DNA of 64,000 bases, taken from assembly GCA_031261175.1 (NCBI GenBank), contig JAISJW010000021.1, positions 90,109 to 154,108 of the forward strand. Direction: 5' to 3'. The notes beneath the pieces are model-generated. The model made no database searches. It was not told where the DNA came from and saw only the letters and a list, made by a program, of their open reading frames with translations. The translations under genes and the position numbers were made by a program. This DNA comes from Lactobacillales bacterium (lineage in GTDB: Bacteria; Bacillota; Bacilli; Lactobacillales; Streptococcaceae). Positions within the stretch are counted from its first letter, which is position 1, and the number at the start of each line of letters is the position of its first letter. Positions 8,816 to 17,864 of this stretch are shown here, in pieces.

Positions 8816-10762
8816 TTATTTCCCCCTTGCTTCTCGCTCTTTTTGAAACTTGACGAAATCGGCGTTTTTAATTGCCGCCTTCTGTAGTTCGATGAATTTA
8901 TAACGTTCGCCGCTCGTTCCGCTGTGCGCAAGTGGTTGAGTTCCCGGTTTGATGTGACTCAACATTATCTCTGAACCCATATTTTGATACGGTAAGATCA
9001 GAGCGTTCCCAACCAAGTAAGCTTCCGCTTTCGCGTAAGCGTCGTCGCGCGCATTGAGGTCGTTGACGTCAGTAATTGCCCCCGCTTTTTCCAGTAAATC
9101 TGTGTATTCGTAAAGCCCCACCGTCTTTTTAACTTCGAATTGCGGGTCGGATTTCGGCTCGCCCGCGAAAGGATCAAGCCCCAGCCCGGCAAGTAAGCTT
9201 CCTGATTTCGCGTTGTAAATATTCAGATAGGCACTGGGGTCTTGGAAGCTTGAGCCCCAACCGTAAGAAAAGTCCATATCAAAGTCAGACTGTGCTCCGG
9301 TCGTGGCAGCGTATGTCGCCGTCCCGACTTGATCCTCATTCCCAAGGTTAATGTCGAGAACAACGTTATCTTTTCCGAGCGCTGCTTCGATACTTGCCTT
9401 AAATGATTTAACCCGGTTAATTCTGTTTTCGGCTTTCGAACCAACGGCTAAGTCGAGATGAATCGGCCATTTAACGCTGTCGCCTAGTTCGGCTTTGGCT
9501 TTCGCTAAATAAGCTTTAGCGATTTTTACGTCGTGAAAATCATCCACTCCATCTGCAAAGCTCACGCCTTTCCAACCGCTGTCGCCTTCTTCTGGTGCGT
9601 GGGCCGCGACAGCTTCAGCGTAAGTGCCGCCGTTTACGCTCACAAAATCGCTCGGTGTCATTTCGTTACGAATTGATGCATCTGCGTATTTTTTAGTGTT
9701 AATCATCGTAAGATATGCAGTTCGATCCCAACCGCGAAGGATAGCCAGCCTGAAATTTTTATTCAACAGCGCCGCTTTTGTCGATGCGTTGTCATGCTCA
9801 GCCGTTGAGAATTCGTAAGCCGCCCGGTTGAGATTGAACTTGCCGAAAGCAGTGAACGCCGATGGATTGGCGATGAAGATGTTATCTTTATACTCTTTTT
9901 CAACGTTCTTGAAATAGTTTTCCGCCGGTTTGAGCACCGCGCAAGTCAGGTTTCCATTTTTGAAGTTTTCGTAAGCTTGATCGCTTTCGACACTTTCGCT
10001 ATAACTAAGTTTCACATGTTTAACGTGGACGTTTTTTAGGTCCCAATACTCGTCGTTCGCCTTGAGTTCGATGACCGATTTAGAAGAGAACGCGTCAAGG
10101 ATATAAGGGCCGCTATATAGGATGTCGTCCGCTGCAATCTTCCCGTAATCAGCACCTTTCTCTGTCGCAAATTTTTCGTTAACCGGGAAATATGGTCCAG
10201 TCGTCAAAAGCGAAATGAAATAAGGAGTCGGCGTAGCAAGGGTGAATTGTAGCGTGTGATCATCTACCGCCTTAACTCCGACCGTCGAAAAGTCAGTTGT
10301 CGTGCCGTCTAAATAGTCCTTATAGCCTGCGATTACATCAGCCGAAAAGTGCGCGAATTCGGCTTTCACGTCCGCCGCATGTTTCAGCGCGAATACGTAA
10401 TCGCCTGCTGTTTCCTCGCCATATACCTCGCCTTCTGAAGTCACCCATTTAACACCTTTGCGGATTTTGAATGTCCAAGTCAGTCCGTCCTCGGAAATTC
10501 CGCCGTTTTCGGTCGTCGGAATTTCGCTCGCAGCCGCCGGTAAGTAATCACCATATGCGTTTGTTTCAACTAGCGGTTCGATAAAGTTCGCACCTAATTT
10601 CAAATCTTCCTCAAAAGTTGCTTTACCGAAATCCAATGTATTCGGATCCAGATTGAAATAATCTTGGAACGTTTCGGTCGAATTCGCTCCTTTTTTCCCA
10701 CATCCCGCAAGCGTTGCACAAATTAGTAACCCTATCGCAAAAATTTTACCAATTTTCATCAT
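8816..10762 (-). CDS. oppA: Oligopeptide ABC transporter substrate-binding lipoprotein (OppA type), copy 2
   Basis: Second SBP_bac_5 peptide-binding lipoprotein, 648 residues, with lipobox LAGC (Cys about residue 20). It aligns with copy 1 over the whole length (shared FDFGKAT, GISEDGLTWTF, SGTSGERYKF), with enough divergence to suggest different peptide preferences. Two adjacent ATGs are possible starts; AAGGAGC lies upstream. An extended -10 (TGGTATAAT) at about 10793-10801 gives it its own promoter. No terminator is obvious between it and copy 1; the 240-bp gap holds the copy-1 promoter region and nothing else recognised. Confidence 0.92.
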   Translation of the reverse strand: MMKIGKIFAIGLLICATLAGCGKKGANSTETFQDYFNLDPNTLDFGKATFEEDLKLGANFIEPLVETNAYGDYLPAAASEIPTTENGGISEDGLTWTFKIRKGVKWVTSEGEVYGEETAGDYVFALKHAADVKAEFAHFSADVIAGYKDYLDGTTTDFSTVGVKAVDDHTLQFTLATPTPYFISLLTTGPYFPVNEKFATEKGADYGKIAADDILYSGPYILDAFSSKSVIELKANDEYWDLKNVHVKHVKLSYSESVESDQAYENFKNGNLTCAVLKPAENYFKNVEKEYKDNIFIANPSAFTAFGKFNLNRAAYEFSTAEHDNASTKAALLNKNFRLAILRGWDRTAYLTMINTKKYADASIRNEMTPSDFVSVNGGTYAEAVAAHAPEEGDSGWKGVSFADGVDDFHDVKIAKAYLAKAKAELGDSVKWPIHLDLAVGSKAENRINRVKSFKASIEAALGKDNVVLDINLGNEDQVGTATYAATTGAQSDFDMDFSYGWGSSFQDPSAYLNIYNAKSGSLLAGLGLDPFAGEPKSDPQFEVKKTVGLYEYTDLLEKAGAITDVNDLNARDDAYAKAEAYLVGNALILPYQNMGSEIMLSHIKPGTQPLAHSGTSGERYKFIELQKAAIKNADFVKFQKEREARGK

Positions 10763-10860
10763 AGTTATTGCTCCTTATTTTTAATTTCACCAATTATACC
10801 ATTAAATGATAGCGTTTTCTCAACTTTTAAGTTAATTGCCCACGGCATTTGTAAAGGTTA

Positions 10861-10947
10861 AAATCTCCTAATCGCTTTTATCGCGATTTCGGGACATTTC
10901 AGACCTCGAAATGCGCAAAAAACGGCTTAAATACGATTAGGAATTTT
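10861..10947. repeat. Intergenic hairpin H1 (degenerate member)
   Basis: Outer arms TCCTAATCG (10866-10874) and CGATTAGGA (10934-10942), inner arms ATTTCG and CGAAAT around a GGGACATTTC-like core. The core resembles hairpins H2 and H10, and the outer arm resembles H4. It is less perfect than its relatives. Confidence 0.5.
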
Positions 10948-10955
10948 TACTTGCC

Positions 10956-10985
10956 AAAAAAGCCGACCCGGAGGCCGACTTTTCG
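10956..10985 (-). terminator. Intrinsic terminator of the adhE operon
   Basis: Minus-strand stem AAGTCGGCCTC / GGGTCGGCTTTTTT, with a T-run, just after the stop of the AdhE-like short protein. Confidence 0.85.
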
Positions 10986-10993
10986 TTAGTTAT

Positions 10994-11608
10994 TTAAGCA
11001 ATTGTATTCGCATAGGCGATGTTTGCTAGGATTGATGCGTTCAAGACGTGTTCTTTATCAAGAACAGTCGCAGCATCCATGTGGTTTTCAAGAGCGCGTT
11101 TAGCGTCGTAAGCCACACCCTCAACGAAGTCGTTAAGGTTTTCGCTTTTAAGAACCGCCTCTGCTTTAGCCAAAGAAACTTTGGCGTTTTCAGCAGTTAC
11201 CGCAGCTGGGAAGTCTTGCGAGAAAGCAACGTCAGCTAGGACAACATCGGCGTAAACTTCTGAACCTTGCGGTGCAGTTGGAATCGCGATGAAGACTACT
11301 GCGCGTTCAGCGCCTTCTTTGTAAGCTTTCGCAGCGGCTTGGGCATCTTCGTCACCGATGGCGATAACCATATCGAAATACGATTTGATTTTACCAGCGT
11401 TAGCTTCGGTAGTTGTCACAGCTGTCACGTCGATGTTTTCGCCATCAACGCGGGCTGCGAAGCGACTTGCCACCGCAAGTTCTGCGCTTGTAAGAGTCAA
11501 ATCGTCAGAGATGACTAAGACGTTGCGCGGGTTCTCGAACATTGTAAGGTACAATGACGAGTTTTTTTCAAAGAATAGTTTTGGGAATTTAAATACAGGA
11601 ACTGTCAT
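10994..11608 (-). CDS. Short AdhE-derived protein: decayed Fe-alcohol dehydrogenase domain without metal ligands
   Basis: 204 residues with intact frame and a good Shine-Dalgarno (GGAGGGC). It aligns by eye to residues about 462-724 of the AdhE encoded 12 nt upstream: PKLFFEKNSSLYLTMFEN matches the linker/start of the ADH domain, DMVIAIGDEDAQAAAK matches DTIIALGGGSSMDAAK, IPTAPQGSEV matches IPTTSGTGSEV, and its end HVLNASILANIAYAN matches KMHNASAIAGMAFAN. The cofactor glycine cluster is altered (IGDED for GGGSS). The Asp/His iron-ligand segment (AdhE D660, H664) is replaced by ENAKVSLAKAE. The protein stops just before the last iron histidines. It is therefore unlikely to be an enzyme. A role in AdhE filament assembly or regulation is inference only. 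Confidence 0.8.
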   Translation of the reverse strand: MTVPVFKFPKLFFEKNSSLYLTMFENPRNVLVISDDLTLTSAELAVASRFAARVDGENIDVTAVTTTEANAGKIKSYFDMVIAIGDEDAQAAAKAYKEGAERAVVFIAIPTAPQGSEVYADVVLADVAFSQDFPAAVTAENAKVSLAKAEAVLKSENLNDFVEGVAYDAKRALENHMDAATVLDKEHVLNASILANIAYANTIA

Positions 11609-11620
11609 TTAATTGCCCTC

Positions 11621-14224
11621 CTATTTGGCAGTGTAAGAATCCAAGATGATTTGTTTCAACTCAGAGATCAATGGTTGTTTAGGGTTAGCAGTTGTACATT
11701 GATCTTCGTAAGCAAGTTCAGCCAAACGGTCAACAGTTGTGTCAAGGACTTCTTGAGTGATTCCTTGTTCAGAGATTGACATCTTGATTCCGCAAGTTGC
11801 GCCTAAATCGTAGATAGCAGTCGCTAGCGCTTCAACCAATTCTTCAGTTGTTTCACCAGCTAGGCCAACGTAACGAGCTACTTCAGCGTAATCTTCGTGA
11901 GCGCGGAAGAAGTCATATTTAGGGAACATAGCGTGTTTTTGAGGATCCTTAGCGTTGTAGCGAACTACTTGCGGTAATAGGATCGCATTGGCACGTCCGT
12001 GAGGAATGTTGTATTCTCCACCGATTTTGTGTGCGATTGAGTGAGTAACACCCAAGAACGCATTGGCGAACGCCATACCGGCAATTGCCGACGCATTGTG
12101 CATTTTTTCACGGTTGATCGGGTTAGGATTTTTAACTGAATCTTCAAGGTAATCGAAGACAAGTTTGATCGCTTGCAAGCTAAGACCACGAGTGTAGTCA
12201 GATGCCATTACAGACACATAAGCTTCAAGAGCGTGAGTTAATACGTCCATACCAGTATCAGCAGTAACCGAAGCTGGAACTGTAAGTACGAATTGAGGGT
12301 CGATGATTGCTACATCTGGAGTCAACGCGTAGTCAGCTAGTGGGTATTTAACGTGAGTTTCGCTGTCAGTGATAACGGCGAATGGAGTAACTTCCGAACC
12401 AGTACCTGAAGTAGTTGGGATACAAACTAATTTAGAGAACGCTGGGCGGTCAATTTTGTAAGTACGTTTTAGGATATCTAAGAATTTTTGTTTAGCGCCG
12501 AAGAAACGAGTTTCTGGACGTTCGTAGAATAACCACATACCTTTGGCAGCATCCATTGATGAACCACCACCTAAAGCGATGATTGTATCTGGTTTGAATT
12601 CTTTAGCCAACTCTGTACCAGCGTAAACTGTGTTAGTTGAAGGGTTAGGTTCAACGTCAGAGAAGATTTTGATTTCAACGTTGTTAGAACGTTTGCGCAA
12701 TTCTTGCTCAACGATCTTAACGAAACCGAATTGAACCATTCCTGGGTCACAAACGATCATAGCGCGTTCAACGTTTTCCATCATTGTTAAGTATTGTAGA
12801 GAGTTTTTCTCGAAGAATACTTTCGGTGGCAATTGCATCCATTGCATGTTGTTACGACGTTTAGCGATTGTCTTAACGTTGATCAAGTTTACAGCAGATA
12901 CGTTTTTCGATACAGAGTTACGTCCGTATGAACCACAACCTAGTGTAAGTGAAGGGATCATTTCGTTGTAGATGTTACCGATACCACCGACAGCTGTTGG
13001 TGAATTTACAAGCACGCGACAAGCTTTCATTTCGATACCGAATTGAACTTGCAAGTCTTCGTCTTCAGTGTGGATACAAGCCGTGTGTCCAGCTCCACCG
13101 ATGTGTAGCATAGTCGCACAGTGCGCGAATCCGTCTTTTTCGTCTTCAGCTTTAACCATTGCTAGAACTGGAGAAAGTTTTTCGTATGAAAGTGGGTGAT
13201 CAACACCAGTACCACCGATTGGGGCAAGTAGAATACGAGTTGTCGGAGCAACTTCGATTCCAGCACCAGCAGCGATTTCAGTAGCGTGTTTACCTACGAT
13301 TGGCGCATTTACACCGTGACCGACAACGTTTCCGTCAGCGTCAAGGTTTTCGTGCATTGCGTATGCAGTTAATTTAGCGATTTCTTCTTCGTTACACACG
13401 TGAACTTGGTGAGCGTCGAATTCAGCTAAAACTTCATCGTAGATGTCTTTGTGAACGATAACTGCTTGTTCAGAGGCACAGATCATACCGTTATCGAATG
13501 ATTTAGAAACGATAACGTCGTTAACTGCGCGTTTAACGTGAGCGTCGCTGTGGAAGTAAACTGGTACGTTACCAGGACCTACACCTAAGGCTGGTTTACC
13601 TTGAGAGTAAGCATTTTTAACCATCGCTGGGCCACCAGTTGCCAGGATTGTCATGACGATGTCATTTCCTAGTAAAAGGTTAGTCGCTTCGATTGATGGT
13701 TGTTCGATCCATTGGATACAGTTTTCAGGAGCACCGGCTGCAATTGCCGCGTCACGAACGATTTTAGCCGCCGCGATTGAACATTGCAAAGCTGATGGGT
13801 GGAAGCTGAAGATGATTGGGTTACGAGTTTTCAATGCGATCATCGATTTGAAGATTGCAGTTGAAGTCGGGTTAGTTGTCGGAACTAGACCGGCAATTGT
13901 CCCTACTGGTTCAGCAACCTCGATAAGACCAGTTTGTTTATCTTCGCTGATAACACCTACTGTTTTGTTGTCTTTGATTGAGTGCCAGATGTACTCAGAT
14001 GCGTACATGTTTTTGATTGCTTTGTCTTCGTAAACTCCGCGACCAGTTTCATCTACTGCGTGTTTAGCCAACACCATGTGTTTGTCTAATGCAGCCATTG
14101 CCATATCGTGAACGATGTGGTCAACTTCCTCTTGCGTGAAGTTAGCCATAGCGTCTAGCGCTACTTTAGCATTGTCACACAATGTGTTAATAGTGATTTG
14201 AACATCAGTTAATTGTTCAGCCAT
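11621..14224 (-). CDS. adhE: Bifunctional acetaldehyde-CoA/alcohol dehydrogenase AdhE
   Basis: Converts acetyl-CoA to acetaldehyde and then ethanol, reoxidising two NADH. Residues 1-445 are the aldehyde dehydrogenase domain, with catalytic Cys in GMICASEQ (about 249). Residues 465-867 are the Fe-dependent alcohol dehydrogenase, with GGGSSMDAAK, PTTSGTGSEVTPF and iron ligands in TGMDVLTHALEAY and GVTHSIAHKIGG...IPHG. The 867 residues fit the family. Two Rex-type operators flank the promoter, consistent with induction by high NADH/NAD. It is followed after 12 nt by a short AdhE-like gene in the same operon. Confidence 0.97.
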   Translation of the reverse strand: MAEQLTDVQITINTLCDNAKVALDAMANFTQEEVDHIVHDMAMAALDKHMVLAKHAVDETGRGVYEDKAIKNMYASEYIWHSIKDNKTVGVISEDKQTGLIEVAEPVGTIAGLVPTTNPTSTAIFKSMIALKTRNPIIFSFHPSALQCSIAAAKIVRDAAIAAGAPENCIQWIEQPSIEATNLLLGNDIVMTILATGGPAMVKNAYSQGKPALGVGPGNVPVYFHSDAHVKRAVNDVIVSKSFDNGMICASEQAVIVHKDIYDEVLAEFDAHQVHVCNEEEIAKLTAYAMHENLDADGNVVGHGVNAPIVGKHATEIAAGAGIEVAPTTRILLAPIGGTGVDHPLSYEKLSPVLAMVKAEDEKDGFAHCATMLHIGGAGHTACIHTEDEDLQVQFGIEMKACRVLVNSPTAVGGIGNIYNEMIPSLTLGCGSYGRNSVSKNVSAVNLINVKTIAKRRNNMQWMQLPPKVFFEKNSLQYLTMMENVERAMIVCDPGMVQFGFVKIVEQELRKRSNNVEIKIFSDVEPNPSTNTVYAGTELAKEFKPDTIIALGGGSSMDAAKGMWLFYERPETRFFGAKQKFLDILKRTYKIDRPAFSKLVCIPTTSGTGSEVTPFAVITDSETHVKYPLADYALTPDVAIIDPQFVLTVPASVTADTGMDVLTHALEAYVSVMASDYTRGLSLQAIKLVFDYLEDSVKNPNPINREKMHNASAIAGMAFANAFLGVTHSIAHKIGGEYNIPHGRANAILLPQVVRYNAKDPQKHAMFPKYDFFRAHEDYAEVARYVGLAGETTEELVEALATAIYDLGATCGIKMSISEQGITQEVLDTTVDRLAELAYEDQCTTANPKQPLISELKQIILDSYTAK

Positions 14225-14270
14225 TTTGGTTCTCCTTTTTATGAGTTGTTTTTGTTTACCAATTTAAAAA

Positions 14271-14294
14271 AGTTTGTTAAATAATTAACAAACT
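14271..14294. promoter_or_regulatory. Rex operator 1 of adhE
   Basis: Palindrome with half sites TTTGTTAA and TTAACAAA around ATAA. It lies just downstream of the -10, as expected for the NADH-sensing repressor Rex. Confidence 0.75.
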
Positions 14295-14295
14295 T

Positions 14296-14324
14296 ATTAT
14301 ACCATTTATTTGGAGTTCTTGCAA
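14296..14324 (-). promoter_or_regulatory. adhE promoter
   Basis: Minus-strand TTGCAA, 17-nt spacer, then TATAAT preceded by TGG. It lies between the two Rex-type operators. Confidence 0.65.
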
Positions 14325-14325
14325 A

Positions 14326-14351
14326 AAGTTTGTTACATTTTTAACAAACTT
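14326..14351. promoter_or_regulatory. Rex operator 2 of adhE
   Basis: TTTGTTACATTTTTAACAAA, a second 20-bp Rex-like palindrome, just upstream of the -35. Confidence 0.65.
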
Positions 14352-14368
14352 CTTAATAATTTATTTTT

Positions 14369-14435
14369 ATTCCTTTTTTTGCGTATTTGGGACATTTCGA
14401 CCTCTGAAATGTCCCAAATACGCAAAAAAAGGAAT
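14369..14435. repeat. Hairpin H2, perfect 30-bp inverted repeat
   Basis: 30-nt arms (14369-14398 and 14406-14435) are exactly complementary around a 7-nt loop. The core is TGCGTATTTGGGACATTTC. The T-run precedes the stem and the A-run follows on both strands, so it lacks terminator polarity. It starts 9 nt beyond the ilvE stop. It shares its core with H10. Confidence 0.85.
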
Positions 14436-14444
14436 TATTTGTTT

Positions 14445-15464
14445 TTATACTTTAACAATCCAACCTTCCGGCGCTTCAATGTCGCCGAATTGGATGCCGA
14501 CTAGCTCGTTATAGAGCTTAGTCGTAACCGGACCGACCTCTTCGGTCGAATAAAACTTGTGGAAGTTGTCGCCGATTTGAATTCCGCCGATTGGCGAAAT
14601 AACTGCGGCCGTACCACACGCTCCAGCTTCGACGAACTTGTCTAAACCGTCAAGAGGCACGTCGCCTTCGATCGTTTCCATTCCGAAGCGCTCGCCCGCG
14701 ATATGTAACAACGAATATTTAGTAATCGACGGCAGAATCGATGGTGACAAAGGCGTGATAAATTGGTTATCAGCTGTGATACCAAAGAAGTTAGCTCCAC
14801 CGATTTCTTCTATTTTAGTGTGCGTCGCAGGATCTAGGTAAACGCAATCCGCAAACCCAGCATCGTGGGCAAGTTGCCCCGGCAAAATTGAAGCGGCGTA
14901 ATTGCCCCCAACTTTGTTAGCTCCAGTTCCGTGTGGCGCAGCGCGGTCGAACTCAGCCGTGATGTAATTGTTCGGTTTCAGACCACCTTTATAGTAAGGA
15001 CCAACCGGCATCGCGAAAATCGTGAAGATGTATTCCGGCGCCGGACGAACGCCGATCACCGAACCGACCCCAATCAACAATGGACGCAAATACAAAGTCG
15101 CGCCACTTCCATAAGGCGGTACCCAGTCGATATTCGCCGCCACAACTTGACGACAAGCTTCAACGAATTGTTCTGTTTCAACGTGTGGCATAATCAAACG
15201 ATCCGCCGTTTTTTGCAGACGTTCAGCATTTTTATCAGGACGGAAAAGTTGCACGCTTCCGTCTTTTGTGCGATAAGCTTTCAGGCCTTCAAAGCCCTGC
15301 TGGCCGTAGTGCAGCGCCGCCGATGCCTCGCTGACGTGAAGAGTCGAATCCTCTGTCAGCGTGCCGGCGTCCCACTTGCCATCTTTCCATTTAGAAATGT
15401 AGCGAAACGGCAGGTCGCGGTATTCAAAGCCAAGATTGTTCCAGTCTAAGTCAGGTATAGTCAT
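14445..15464 (-). CDS. ilvE: Branched-chain amino acid aminotransferase
   Basis: PLP-dependent fold type IV aminotransferase interconverting Leu, Ile and Val with their 2-keto acids. The 339 residues match class II BCATs of Gram-positives. The N-terminus LGFEYRDLPFRYISKWKDGKW and SEASAALHYGQQGFEGLKAYR are typical. The PLP lysine is in GANKVGGNYAAS (about residue 186). The 3' region carries EEVGPVTTKLYNELVGIQFG. It is a single gene followed by the long hairpin H2 rather than a normal terminator. Confidence 0.93.
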   Translation of the reverse strand: MTIPDLDWNNLGFEYRDLPFRYISKWKDGKWDAGTLTEDSTLHVSEASAALHYGQQGFEGLKAYRTKDGSVQLFRPDKNAERLQKTADRLIMPHVETEQFVEACRQVVAANIDWVPPYGSGATLYLRPLLIGVGSVIGVRPAPEYIFTIFAMPVGPYYKGGLKPNNYITAEFDRAAPHGTGANKVGGNYAASILPGQLAHDAGFADCVYLDPATHTKIEEIGGANFFGITADNQFITPLSPSILPSITKYSLLHIAGERFGMETIEGDVPLDGLDKFVEAGACGTAAVISPIGGIQIGDNFHKFYSTEEVGPVTTKLYNELVGIQFGDIEAPEGWIVKV

Positions 15465-15479
15465 TTTTCACCTCGTATT

Positions 15480-17762
15480 TTAGTTCACAGGCGGACGCCC
15501 AGTTTTAATGAAATTTTCGTAATAAGCGTTCAGAATGTCGCGCACGATCTCCTGATTCGCGGTCATGTGCTTCGTCGTAATGTGCGGAAGCATCAGCGCC
15601 ACCGCCACCTGCGGGTTCTCCGCCGGAGCATAGGCAATTAAGTTCGAGTTGGTCACCGGAACCGGCTCTTTCCCCGGAATCGGCTTCCCGTCTTCATCGG
15701 TGAAAATGTGGAACGTTTCGGCCGTCCCCGTCTTCGCCTCGACGTGCATCCCTTGGACGCCTTGCAGGATTTTCCCGGTCGTGTAAGGATCCGTACCGTA
15801 AACCACGTTGTACATCCCCTGCTTAATCAAGCCCATGTGGCCCGGCGTAATATCGACCTTATTCATAATCTTCGGATCGAACTTGCGAATCTGCTCGCCA
15901 AGCGTCGCGTTCTCGCCCGACGTGTAAATCCCCTCGACAAAGTGCGGGGCAATTCGCGTCCCGCCGTTGGCAAGTGTCGCGCAATATTGGGCAAGTTGGA
16001 TCGGCGTGTAGTTGTCGAACTGACCGAACGAAAGATCGAGCAAGTTACCCATCGCGCCGTCGTAAGAGTAGTCGCCAGTGCGTTTGAACCCTTCGATTTC
16101 GTTTGGCATGTCGACGCCGGTTAGGACGCCAAGGCCGTATTCGCCGTAGTATTTGCGGAGTTTTTCGAAGAGGTCGCCACGAAGCGGAAGGCTCATGCCT
16201 TCTTTATATTCAACACCCATCATTTTGAAGACGAGCTTGATCATGTAGACATTGGAAGACCATTCTAGGGCTTTCAGCGCCGAAACTGGTAGCGGGTGAG
16301 CCCCCGCTCCCGAGTTGAAGATTGAGTATTTGGTCGGCGAACCTTGGATGATAATCGGCTCATCGATTTGTGTTTCGTTTCCGCTGATAACACCCATATC
16401 ATAGGCTGCGGTTAGTGTCGCAGGTTTCACGACCGACCCCGGCTCGAAGTTTTTCGTAATGATGCCGAGCGCGTCACTTGAAACTTTACCGGTTTTTAGG
16501 TCGTGCGAGAATCCACTCGCCGCTAAGACTCCACCGGTGTTGACATCTAAGACCACAGCGTAAACGCCTTGGCTGTACATCATTTTTTTGTCGGCGTAAG
16601 AAAGCGAGTTGTCGGCTTGAAGCAAGCCGTTATAAGTGTTTTGCAGGATATCATCGACTTGTTTTTGGAAGTCGAGATTAATTGTTAAACGTAGGTTGTC
16701 ACCCGGCGAGCCCGAATCGACGATCTTATCACTCTTAATAGCACCCTTGTCGTTAAGAGTTATTTCTTCTTTGCGTTTCGCACCTTTTAGGACGTCTTCG
16801 TATTCGTATTCAAGATAGCTCGTGCCCACGCGGTCGTTGAGCTCGTAGCCTTTGTCTTGATATTCTTTTAATTTATCCGCCGGAAGTCCGTTTTTCGAAA
16901 CGGTTCCGATGAAGTCGCCGATAGTCAAGCTATCCGTCACTTCGCGGCGCCAGTCTTCGCCGACCCCGACCCCGTCAAGCTCAGTCGTGCGTTCGCCGAC
17001 GATGGCGATTTCTTCTTGGGTTACGCCTTCGTTTTTGATGAAGACGGTCGACATACTGCTCGCCGAGTTCATCCGTTTGAAGATGGTCGCAACTTCAAGT
17101 TGTTCCGGTGTCAAGTTCATTTCTTCCGGTGTCACCGCTGCGACTTCGACGGCGTAAGCTGCCGCCGGTTCAAGCGGAGCACCACGTTTGTCGAGGAAGT
17201 CCTTGGCCGGGATTCGTTTATCGACCGCTTTCAAATGTTCCGGATCAGCTAAATACCAATCGGCTTTATCGCGATCTCTTAGGTTGGGATCAGCAGGCAC
17301 ATCGATGTATTGTGCTAATTTAGTCGCAATCGCTAAAATTTCTGGCGCGGTTACATCTTTCGCACGACTGTATTGAATCGCGAATTCCTTGCGGTTTCCG
17401 ACGATTACTTTTCCGCTTTCGTCAAAAATTCCGCCCCGCGCAACGTTCGTTGTCACGACTCGTTCTTGACCAGCTTCTTTTTGAATTTCTTGTTTATATG
17501 TGTGCGAGTTGGTTACTTGGAGATAGCTAAGTCTTAAAATCAGCGCCAACATCAGCGTAAAGATGATGAAGAACAGCATGTGAAGACGTAAATTGAAGTT
17601 GATTTTTTTGTCTTCAACCTCGGTGGCAGCCGGGGACTTGCCCGCACTACGGGTTTCACGTTCTTCTTTTTCGTCCAGCTCGATGTCTTCGATCACTGTG
17701 ATCTCGGACTTCTGCTCGCGCTTTTGCTGCATATATTTTTCTAAATCGAATTTTTCACTCAA
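15480..17762 (-). CDS. Class B penicillin-binding protein (PBP2b-like transpeptidase)
   Basis: Peptidoglycan transpeptidase, about 760 residues: a cytoplasmic tail, one membrane helix (about residues 60-85), a dimerisation domain, and a transpeptidase with SVVK (in EPGSVVKPATLTAAY), SSN (WSSNVYMIK) and KTG (EAKTGTAETFHIF). There are no PASTA repeats, which favours the elongation-type PBP2b over PBP2x. The open frame can start at 17816, but a -10 box (TATAAT) lies inside that extension. A TTG at 17762 with AGAGG upstream is therefore the likely start. Confidence 0.88.
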   Translation of the reverse strand: MSEKFDLEKYMQQKREQKSEITVIEDIELDEKEERETRSAGKSPAATEVEDKKINFNLRLHMLFFIIFTLMLALILRLSYLQVTNSHTYKQEIQKEAGQERVVTTNVARGGIFDESGKVIVGNRKEFAIQYSRAKDVTAPEILAIATKLAQYIDVPADPNLRDRDKADWYLADPEHLKAVDKRIPAKDFLDKRGAPLEPAAAYAVEVAAVTPEEMNLTPEQLEVATIFKRMNSASSMSTVFIKNEGVTQEEIAIVGERTTELDGVGVGEDWRREVTDSLTIGDFIGTVSKNGLPADKLKEYQDKGYELNDRVGTSYLEYEYEDVLKGAKRKEEITLNDKGAIKSDKIVDSGSPGDNLRLTINLDFQKQVDDILQNTYNGLLQADNSLSYADKKMMYSQGVYAVVLDVNTGGVLAASGFSHDLKTGKVSSDALGIITKNFEPGSVVKPATLTAAYDMGVISGNETQIDEPIIIQGSPTKYSIFNSGAGAHPLPVSALKALEWSSNVYMIKLVFKMMGVEYKEGMSLPLRGDLFEKLRKYYGEYGLGVLTGVDMPNEIEGFKRTGDYSYDGAMGNLLDLSFGQFDNYTPIQLAQYCATLANGGTRIAPHFVEGIYTSGENATLGEQIRKFDPKIMNKVDITPGHMGLIKQGMYNVVYGTDPYTTGKILQGVQGMHVEAKTGTAETFHIFTDEDGKPIPGKEPVPVTNSNLIAYAPAENPQVAVALMLPHITTKHMTANQEIVRDILNAYYENFIKTGRPPVN

Positions 17763-17814
17763 TATTTTTTGACCTCTATTTTTGGCATATTCCTTAATAT
17801 TATACCATAAACGC

Positions 17815-17855
17815 AAAAAAAAACGCTGTGCTTCCTTATAGAAGTTACAGCGTTA
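17815..17855 (-). terminator. Intrinsic terminator of rpsT
   Basis: Minus-strand AACGCTGT / ACAGCGTT stem followed by nine Ts. Confidence 0.85.
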
Positions 17856-17864
17856 GTGACTAAA

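Noticed and set aside
14369-14435. H2 as an ordinary intrinsic terminator of ilvE
   Set aside because: The stem is preceded by Ts and followed by As on both strands, so no U-tract follows the hairpin in either direction.
17763-17816. Extended N-terminus for the class B PBP
   Set aside because: The extension contains the likely -10 box (TATAAT), so it would lie upstream of the transcription start.
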